NCBI GenBank assembly: GCA_035558335.1
Contig: DATMCM010000490.1
Location: 1 to 13,143, forward strand
Source: Onstottus_B sp035558335
GTDB lineage: Bacteria > Acidobacteriota > Blastocatellia > UBA7656
Reading direction: 5' to 3'
Length of the DNA: 13,143 nt
The notes beneath the pieces are model-generated. The model did not search any database. It was not told where the DNA came from and worked only from the letters and a program-made list of their open reading frames with translations. This document shows positions 7,634 through 13,143 of this stretch, piece by piece. Numbering within the stretch: the stretch's first letter is position 1; every line of letters begins with the position of its first letter. Made by a program: the position numbers and the translations under genes.

Positions 7634-10600
7634 CTAATCCGCGGTCAGCATGTCTCGCCGATCCTGAGTTCGACCGCTTACCCGCGAGCGCGTAAGACGC
7701 TGGGCCAGCCTGTCGAACGCAAGGTAAATAACAGGCGTTGTGTAAAGTGTGAGAAGTTGGCTCAACAACAAGCCGCCGACGATCGTGATGCCCAGCGGCC
7801 TTCTCAACTCAGATCCGACTCCGGTTCCCAACGCGAGCGGCAATCCTCCCAGCAGCGCAGCCATAGTCGTCATCATGATCGGCCGGAAGCGCAACAGGCA
7901 CGCTTCGTAGATGGCTTCCTCCGGTTGCTTGCCGCCCTCGCGCTCCGCCTCGAGCGCGAAGTCGATCATCATAATCGCGTTCTTCTTCACGATGCCGATG
8001 AGCAGGATGATTCCGATTAGCGCAATAACGTCGAGCTCGGTTCGACACAACAACAAGGCGAGAATTGCGCCTACACCAGCCGATGGCAAAGTGGACAGAA
8101 TCGTAATCGGATGGATGTAGCTCTCGTAAAGCACGCCCAACACGATGTAGACGGTGACGATTGCCGCGAGGATCAATAACGGCTCGTTGGTCAGCGAAGC
8201 GCGAAAAGCTTCGGCCGTTCCCTGAAAGCTCGCCTGTATGGAAGCCGGCATAGCGATGTCTTGTTTCGCCTGTTCGATCGCCTTCACCGCGTCGCCAAGC
8301 GCAAACCCCGGCGCAAGATTGAACGAAAGCGTGACCGCCGGAAACTGACCCTGGTGGTTGATCGCAAGCGGAGTCGCACGCGTCTCGAAATGAGTGAAGG
8401 CGCTGAGCGGGACTTGACCGCTCGTCGGCGAAGGCTGTGTGTTGAGTGACGACGGTTGTGCATCAGTCGCTGAGGTCTGGGCCCCGCTTGCTGACGGTTG
8501 AGCTGTGATCGCCGAGCTCTGGGCGTTCGCTGCCTGCGGTGGATCGATCGCCGGCTTGACATAAATATCCTTCAACGAGCCCGGGTCCAGCTGGAGGTTC
8601 GGCGTCACCTCCATCACCACATGATACTGGTTCAACTGAGTGAAGATCGTTGACACCTGCCGCTGACCAAACGCGTCGTAAAGGGTATCGTCGATCGCTT
8701 GAGAGGTGATGCCAAGGCGGGATGCAGTATTTCGATCGATCACCAGCGAAGCTTGCAGTCCGGCGTTCTGCTGATCGCTTGCAACGTCGCGAAGTTGAGG
8801 AAGCGTCTGGAGCTTCTCGACGAGTCTGGGCGACCAGGTGTTTAGCTCCTCGGCGCTGGCGTCTTCGAGACTGTACTGGAATTGGGTGCGGCTGATGCGG
8901 TCCTCGACTGTAAGGTCCTGGACCGGCTGCATAAAAAGCGTGATGCCTTGAACCTTTGCGAGCTCCGGCTGTAGCCGGCGAATAACGTCGCTGGCGTCGA
9001 TCTTGCGCTCGGCGAGCGGCTTCAAGTTGATTTGAATACGGCCGCTGTTGACGGTGGTGTTGACGCCGTCGACGCCGATGAATGAGGAGAGGCTGTCGAC
9101 CGCCGGATCCTGAAGGACTACCCGCGCCAGTTGCCGCTGCCGGTCTGCAAGTCCGGCGAACGAGATCGTTTGCGGCGCTTCGGAGACGCCAATGATCACG
9201 CCGGTATCCTGAACCGGAAAGAATCCTTTTGGCGCGACGACGTAAAGCAGTATTGTCGTGACCAGTGTAGCCGTCGCAACCGCGAGCGTCGTCTTTTGAT
9301 GCCTGAGCACCCATCGCAGAGTCCAGCCGTAGCGCGCAATGACCCAATCGAAGGCTGCCTCCGACCACCGATAGAACCGGCCTTGTTCGCTCGGGGGTTT
9401 GTGTCGCAGCAGCCTGGCGCACATCATCGGCGTCAGCGTCAGCGAGACTATCGCCGATACGAGTATCGTCACGCTCAGAGTGACCGCGAACTCGCGGAAC
9501 AGCCTTCCAACGATGTCCCCCATAAACAAGAGCGGGATCAACACTGCAATCAACGAAACCGTAAGCGAGATGATGGTGAAGCCGATTTGTTCGGCGCCTT
9601 TCAGCGCGGCCTGGAGCGGCGACTCGCCTTCTTCGATGTAACGAGCGATGTTCTCGATCATCACGATTGCGTCATCCACCACGAATCCGGTCGATATCGT
9701 CAATGCCATCAGCGTGAGGTTGTTCAAGCTGTATCCGAGCAAATACATCACGGCGAAGGTGCCGACCAGCGACAACGGGACTGCGACGCTCGGAATGATC
9801 GTCGCCGACAGGGTTCGCAGAAACAGAAAGATCACCATCACGACAAGCGCAACGGTGAGCATCAACGAGAACTGCACATCCTCGACTGACGCACGAATGG
9901 TAGTCGTTCGATCGGTCACGATCGCGACATCGACCGATGACGGAAGCGAGGCTTTGAGTTGAGGCAGCAGTTTCTTGATCCGGTCAACGACGCTGATTAT
10001 GTTTGCGCCGGGCTGCCGCTGAATATTGAGGATCACCGCCGGCTGGTCGTTGATCCAGGCCGCTTGCTTGACGTTTTCGACGTCGTCGATCACCGCGGCG
10101 ATGTCCGTAAGCCTTACCGGCCCGCCGTTTCGATAAGCCACGATCAATCCTCGATAGTCATCGCTGGAGACAAGTTGATCGTTTGCGCCGATTGTGTAGG
10201 CCTGCTTTGGGCCGTCGAAGTTTCCTTTCGCCTGGTTTACGTTAGCGGATGCGATCGCCGTGCGCATATCTTCGAGGCTCAATCCATAAGCGGCCAACGT
10301 AGTGGGGTTGGCTTGAATTCGCACTGCTGGTTTTTGTCCGCCGCTTATGCTGACCAGTCCCACCCCGGGCAGTTGCGAGATCTTTTGAGCGAGCCTGGTA
10401 TCGGCGAGGTCCTGGACCTTTGGCAGCGGCAGCGTATCGGAGGTCAGCGCAAGCGTCAGAATCGGCGCGTCCGCGGGGTTCGTCTTGCTGTAGACCGGCG
10501 GATTCGGAAGGTCGCGTGGGAGAAACGTGCCCGCGCCGTTGATCGCTGCCTGGACTTCCTGTTCGGCGACGTCGAGGCTCAGGTCCAGCGTGAACTGAAG

Positions 10601-10876
10601 AGTGATAAGCGAGCTGCCAAACGAACTCGAAGACGTCATCTGGTTCAGACCGGGCATCTGTCCAAACTGACGTTCGAGCGGAGCAGTGACCGAAGAAGCG
10701 ATGACATCAGGACTTGCGCCGGGATAGAAAGTGAGGATTTGAATCGTAGGATAATCTACCTGCGGCAACGCCGAGACCGCGAGCTGACGATAGGCAACAA
10801 TCCCGGCAAGCAGAATAGCTGCCATAAGCAACGACGTCGCGACAGGCCGCGTGATAAAAGTGCGTGACGGGTTCAT
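7634..10876 (-). CDS. mdtB: RND multidrug efflux permease, MdtB-like, with a heptad-repeat insertion
   Basis: A 1080-residue paralogue of the next gene and its likely partner in a mixed permease trimer. Features include an N-terminal TM1 (VATSLLMAAILLAGIVAY), the proton-relay TGFVVDDAIVMIENI with Asp401-Asp402, MdtB-type GFTIISLTVSLIAVLIPLLF and MGDIVGRLFREFAVTLSV, VAPKGFFPVQDTG at the start of the second half, and IGIVKKNAIMMIDFALEAER with Lys964-965. The relay Asp pair has the same number as in the partner, but the TM10 lysines are shifted by 43 residues. Most of that shift is a Gln/Ser/Ala-rich repeat at residues 785-819, in the second periplasmic loop just before QVPLSAF. The repeat stays in frame and the rest of the protein is intact, so it is probably functional. 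The ATG overlaps the mdtA-like stop by one base (TAATG), implying coupled translation. Confidence 0.92.
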   Translation of the reverse strand: MNPSRTFITRPVATSLLMAAILLAGIVAYRQLAVSALPQVDYPTIQILTFYPGASPDVIASSVTAPLERQFGQMPGLNQMTSSSSFGSSLITLQFTLDLSLDVAEQEVQAAINGAGTFLPRDLPNPPVYSKTNPADAPILTLALTSDTLPLPKVQDLADTRLAQKISQLPGVGLVSISGGQKPAVRIQANPTTLAAYGLSLEDMRTAIASANVNQAKGNFDGPKQAYTIGANDQLVSSDDYRGLIVAYRNGGPVRLTDIAAVIDDVENVKQAAWINDQPAVILNIQRQPGANIISVVDRIKKLLPQLKASLPSSVDVAIVTDRTTTIRASVEDVQFSLMLTVALVVMVIFLFLRTLSATIIPSVAVPLSLVGTFAVMYLLGYSLNNLTLMALTISTGFVVDDAIVMIENIARYIEEGESPLQAALKGAEQIGFTIISLTVSLIAVLIPLLFMGDIVGRLFREFAVTLSVTILVSAIVSLTLTPMMCARLLRHKPPSEQGRFYRWSEAAFDWVIARYGWTLRWVLRHQKTTLAVATATLVTTILLYVVAPKGFFPVQDTGVIIGVSEAPQTISFAGLADRQRQLARVVLQDPAVDSLSSFIGVDGVNTTVNSGRIQINLKPLAERKIDASDVIRRLQPELAKVQGITLFMQPVQDLTVEDRISRTQFQYSLEDASAEELNTWSPRLVEKLQTLPQLRDVASDQQNAGLQASLVIDRNTASRLGITSQAIDDTLYDAFGQRQVSTIFTQLNQYHVVMEVTPNLQLDPGSLKDIYVKPAIDPPQAANAQSSAITAQPSASGAQTSATDAQPSSLNTQPSPTSGQVPLSAFTHFETRATPLAINHQGQFPAVTLSFNLAPGFALGDAVKAIEQAKQDIAMPASIQASFQGTAEAFRASLTNEPLLILAAIVTVYIVLGVLYESYIHPITILSTLPSAGVGAILALLLCRTELDVIALIGIILLIGIVKKNAIMMIDFALEAEREGGKQPEEAIYEACLLRFRPIMMTTMAALLGGLPLALGTGVGSELRRPLGITIVGGLLLSQLLTLYTTPVIYLAFDRLAQRLTRSRVSGRTQDRRDMLTAD
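8420..8524 (-). repeat. Five imperfect 21-bp tandem units (heptapeptide AQxSxxx) in the MdtB-like gene
   Basis: In coding order the units are AQSSAIT, AQPSASG, AQTSATD, AQPSSLN and TQPSPTS, each 21 bp, residues 785-819. Codons of units 1 and 3 (GCC CAG AxC TCx GCG) resemble each other, as do units 2 and 4 (GCx CAA CCG TCx). This suggests an ancestral 42-bp doublet that was duplicated. The MdtC-like partner has only a short SSNGAQVPL turn at the same place. Confidence 0.85.
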
Positions 10877-12096
10877 TACTCGGCCCCGACCCCGAGTCGG
10901 ACCTTGCTGCCGGCGCGAAGCTTGTCAACGCCGTCGACAACAACCAGCTCGCCCTCGGAGATACCGCTTTCGATCGAAGCCTCATTCCCTTCGATCGTTC
11001 CCGCCTGGATCGGTCTCACATCCGCCGTCTGGTCTTCCTTCACAACATAAACGAACGTACCTTGCGGGCCGCGCTGGATTGCGACGGCTGGAATCAGAAT
11101 CCTGTCCTTTTTGCTCTCGACCAGCAGCCGCACGTTAACAAACTGGTTGGGAAAGAGTGTGTTGTCTTTGTTGTCGAACACAGCTTTAAGGCGGGTAGTC
11201 CCGGTAGTCGGATCGATCTGATTGTCGACGGTCTCCAGGCGACCGGCCGCAATCCTGGTTTGTCCGCTACGGTCGTACGCTTCCACGGGCAGGTGTTCGC
11301 CCGCTCGCAGCTTCTTGAGAACCTCGCTCAAGCTGTCTTCGGGGATGGTGAACAGAACCGCGATGGGCTCGACTTGCGTGATAACAACCAGACCATTTGG
11401 GTCGGCGGCGTGAATCATGTTCCCGACATCAACCAGTCGCAATCCGATTCGCCCGCTGATCGGCGCCGCAATGCGGCAGTATGATATTTGAAGCCTGGCG
11501 TTGTCGATCCCGGCCTGGTCCGCCGTTATGACCCCTTCGAACTGCCGGACAGTTGCGGCTTGTGTATCGGCCTGCTGTTGAGTGATTACACCGTCGGCCG
11601 CGAGCGTCTTGTACCTCTGAAGGTCAAGATTGGCGTTGCCTAACTGAGCCTGGTCGCGAGCCAGTTGTCCCTGAGCCTGAGTGAGCTGCACCTCAAAAGG
11701 CCTCGAGTCGATTTGGGCCAACAGCTCGCCTTGCTTAACGAATTGGCCTTCCTGAAAAGCAACTTGGACGAGTTGACCGTCTATTCGACTTCTGACCGTT
11801 ACTGTGTTGAATGAAGTCACAGAGCCGAGGCCGTTAAGGTACAACGGAATATCGCCTTTCTTGGCGGGCACCACATTGACCGGAACACCGGGCGGGACGG
11901 CTTCTTTCGATTGCTTAGCTGACGCAGCGGATTGGGTCTGCCATCTCACGACGAGCCACACCGAAACGCCCAGTACAGATATAACCAGCAGCCAGAGCCA
12001 CCGTCGGCTCATTGTTCTCGATTTATGAGAGCCGTCTTGAAGCGACCGCTCCAGTTCCGCCTCTTCCGGGTCCAGAGTTGAAGTCTCCGTATTCAT
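10876..12096 (-). CDS. mdtA: Periplasmic membrane-fusion (adaptor) protein, MdtA-like
   Basis: A 406-residue adaptor that would bridge the RND permease and an outer-membrane channel. There is a short charged cytoplasmic N-terminus (1-32), one membrane anchor at about 33-50 (WLWLLVISVLGVSVWLVV), then the periplasmic part. The lipoyl/barrel halves are LNGLGSVTSFNTVTVRSRID with GQLVQVAFQEGQFVKQGELL. A coiled-coil hairpin rich in Gln/Ala lies at about 135-200 (QLTQAQGQLARDQAQLGNAN). It is followed by RIAAPISGRIGLRLVDVGN and a beta-barrel and membrane-proximal region (DNQIDPTTGTTRLKA, LFPNQFVNVR). These match MdtA closely. It is anchored by a TM helix and has no lipobox Cys. The first Met is chosen; the upstream Shine-Dalgarno is weak, and Met29 is possible but would also leave the anchor. 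It is the first gene of the operon, 221 nt after the 6PGDH-like gene. Confidence 0.92.
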   Translation of the reverse strand: MNTETSTLDPEEAELERSLQDGSHKSRTMSRRWLWLLVISVLGVSVWLVVRWQTQSAASAKQSKEAVPPGVPVNVVPAKKGDIPLYLNGLGSVTSFNTVTVRSRIDGQLVQVAFQEGQFVKQGELLAQIDSRPFEVQLTQAQGQLARDQAQLGNANLDLQRYKTLAADGVITQQQADTQAATVRQFEGVITADQAGIDNARLQISYCRIAAPISGRIGLRLVDVGNMIHAADPNGLVVITQVEPIAVLFTIPEDSLSEVLKKLRAGEHLPVEAYDRSGQTRIAAGRLETVDNQIDPTTGTTRLKAVFDNKDNTLFPNQFVNVRLLVESKKDRILIPAVAIQRGPQGTFVYVVKEDQTADVRPIQAGTIEGNEASIESGISEGELVVVDGVDKLRAGSKVRLGVGAE

Positions 12097-12317
12097 TGCG
12101 CAACGTCCAGCTAGTCAAAAGCAAATTGCAGACCCAATCGACTGGGCCGCCAGGTTATCGAAGCTAATGAATTACCGGTCTTTTGCGGCGACCCTTTGGA
12201 CTGACTTTCCGGGGCGAGTGCAATACAACAGGACACCGCCGTCGCAGGGGATCTGACTTTGGTGACAGCCGCAAAAAACGCGTCCCGATTGTTTGCATTC
12301 ACGAAGGATGTTCAGAT
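12097..12317. other. Intergenic leader before the efflux operon
   Basis: This 221-nt gap should hold the promoter of the mdtABC-like operon if the operon is not read through from the upstream gene. No convincing -35/-10 pair and no terminator stem were found. The octamer CTGACTTT (plus-strand view) occurs twice, at 12201-12208 and 12253-12260, a 52-bp spacing. A near-palindrome lies at 12133-12146. Small frames here look non-coding. Confidence 0.4.
12133..12146. promoter_or_regulatory. Near-palindrome CCCAATCGACTGGG, candidate operator
   Basis: This 14-bp sequence equals its own reverse complement except for one symmetrical pair (12 of 14 positions). It is 37-50 nt upstream of the mdtA-like ATG, where a repressor or activator site could act. 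RND operons are commonly controlled by local regulators, but none is encoded in the window, so the assignment is speculative. Confidence 0.25.
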
Positions 12318-13143
12318 TCATGGCGTCACAACGGTTCTCCTCGCTTCTTGAGTTTGCTTGCCCGACGAAGCGATCGCCTGTATCGGTGTTCTCCTGCTTG
12401 GCAGATCGCCAGCCTTGAGTTCTCGATGAGCGTCATACGCGAGGCTTGCGGTCAAGGCGGGCGCCGGAATGTCTTGCTCGACAGCTAACAAGACCGCGGC
12501 CCGCAAGTCCTCGCGTCGGGTGGCCACCAGATGGGCGAATTGCCAATCCGACAGCAGATTGGGCAAGGTTGGCTGGACATAAAACGCCTCATAAATGTCG
12601 TTCAGCATCCGGGAGCGAAGGATCGAGCCTCCACTCCAGATGCGCACCACATCATCGAGCGCGAGATCGTACTCGTAGACTTCGGAACCGGCCCTTAACA
12701 GAGCCAGGCCTTGAGCAAAGGTGACAACCATGCCTGCGCAAAGCGCACGCTTTATTTGGTCGATCAAGACGCCGCGCTTGCCGGCATAATGAATGGGCCG
12801 GCGGCCGAGCAGCCGGCGCAATGCCAACCTGCCCTCTTTGAGGCTCGAGAGCATTTGCATCGCCACGGCGATGTCAATTGTAGGAGTCGGCACATCCAGA
12901 TCTCTCGCCTCGAGTGAAGCCCAACTGCCGCTTCCATTCGGCGCCGTCTCATCGGCCACTAACTCGAACAAGGTCGCGCCCATCCCCTCGCTATTGTTCC
13001 GGAGGCGGCGCGCGATTATTTCGAGCAAGTGTGAGCCAACCTCCGAAGCATTCCATTGAGAGTAGACCTCCTGTATGGCGACGTCGCTCATACCAAGACC
13101 TCGGCTCATCAAGTCATAGGTCTCCGCGATCAACTGCATTACG
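12318..13143 (-). CDS. Diverged 6-phosphogluconate dehydrogenase-like protein, C-terminal part, possibly degenerate
   Basis: The frame is open to the right edge (the codon before ATG 13139 is GTA), so that ATG is internal and the N-terminal NADP domain lies outside. The visible part matches the all-helical domain of 6PGDH: MQLIAETYDL, SQWNASEVGSHLLEI, DVPTPTIDIAVAMQMLSSLK, LIDQIKRALCAGMVVTFAQG, IWSGGSILRS and PAPALTASLAY. Normal enzymes oxidise 6-phosphogluconate to ribulose-5-phosphate. Here the conserved GTGKWT is GSGSWA, so the substrate-binding Lys (Lys260 in the sheep enzyme) is Ser and the Thr two residues later is Ala. WRGG is WSGG. After SLAY the usual LPANLIQAQRDYFGAHTY tail, which supplies Arg and His to the neighbouring active site, is absent from this frame. 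A shift near 12421 gives an alternative tail reading ICQAGEHRYRR. It is either a frameshifted or decaying gene or a repurposed paralogue; family call firm, activity doubtful. Confidence 0.78.
   Translation of the reverse strand, partial: VMQLIAETYDLMSRGLGMSDVAIQEVYSQWNASEVGSHLLEIIARRLRNNSEGMGATLFELVADETAPNGSGSWASLEARDLDVPTPTIDIAVAMQMLSSLKEGRLALRRLLGRRPIHYAGKRGVLIDQIKRALCAGMVVTFAQGLALLRAGSEVYEYDLALDDVVRIWSGGSILRSRMLNDIYEAFYVQPTLPNLLSDWQFAHLVATRREDLRAAVLLAVEQDIPAPALTASLAYDAHRELKAGDLPSRRTPIQAIASSGKQTQEARRTVVTP

Noticed and set aside
4748..7900. Nearly identical DNA blocks in the two RND genes (around 4750-4795 and 7867-7912) as evidence of recent gene conversion
   Set aside because: The blocks encode the highly conserved ACLLRFRPIMMTTMAALL segment of this transporter family, so protein constraint is enough to explain them.
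8463..9422. 319-codon minus-strand frame inside the MdtB-like gene
   Set aside because: Alternative frame of the same strand, extremely Arg/Ser-rich and lacking any family motif. The overlapping frame encodes conserved RND segments.
9131..9889. 252-codon plus-strand frame, and the 230-codon frame at 6941-7633
   Set aside because: Both are antisense shadows of the RND permeases with low-complexity Arg/Gln/His translations.
9959..10867. 302-codon plus-strand open frame opposite the MdtB-like gene
   Set aside because: Arg/Asp/Gln-rich translation with no recognisable domain. It mirrors the codon bias of the well-supported RND gene on the other strand.
12111..12302. 63-codon minus-strand frame in the leader of the efflux operon
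   Set aside because: No ribosome binding site and no recognisable features. It overlaps the candidate operator region and looks like random sequence.
12172..12321. 49-codon Cys-containing minus-strand frame whose ATG overlaps the 6PGDH-like stop (ATGA)
   Set aside because: The overlap looks like coupling, but there is no Shine-Dalgarno and no recognisable motif, and the upstream gene may itself be frameshifted. Most likely chance.

Overview
The window looks like a chromosomal stretch of a soil-type Acidobacteriota or a close relative. This is inferred from the very large Oar-like TonB-dependent receptor with an N-terminal carboxypeptidase-regulatory-like domain, a family greatly expanded in that phylum. 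A secreted Tyr/Gly/Arg-rich protein with YRDG repeats and a moderately high GC content point the same way. No rRNA, tRNA, insertion sequence or CRISPR array was seen.

Layout. Left edge, minus strand: the first 29 codons of a secreted protein (1-87) with a textbook Shine-Dalgarno. Next comes a 1064-residue Oar-like outer-membrane receptor (177-3371, minus). A short intergenic region separates it from the divergent secreted repeat protein (3593-4147, plus), which ends in a strong intrinsic terminator (4176-4215). A second, perfect 13-bp hairpin (4239-4267) lies in the convergent gap before the end of a minus-strand operon. Read in its own direction, that operon is membrane-fusion protein mdtA-like (12096-10876), RND permease mdtB-like (10876-7634), RND permease mdtC-like (7630-4508), and a 53-residue basic protein (4501-4340). 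Junctions are a 1-nt overlap, a 3-nt gap and a 6-nt gap, so translation is probably coupled. Upstream on the same strand, running off the right edge, is the C-terminal part of a diverged 6-phosphogluconate dehydrogenase-like gene (12318-13143).

How the genes work together. The mdtABC-like genes would form the inner-membrane and periplasmic parts of a heteromeric RND drug/bile-salt-type efflux pump. No TolC-type outer-membrane channel and no regulator is encoded here, so these must come from elsewhere. The receptor and the left-edge secreted protein form a separate envelope-related block. Nothing links the 6PGDH-like gene to efflux beyond shared strand and proximity.

Most unusual points: (1) five imperfect heptapeptide repeats inserted in the periplasmic part of the MdtB-like permease but not in its MdtC-like partner; (2) the 6PGDH-like protein has lost conserved substrate-binding residues and its C-terminal tail, with hints of a frameshift; (3) a small basic ORF is tightly coupled to the end of the pump operon. 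I do not see clear evidence of a wholly new multi-gene system.
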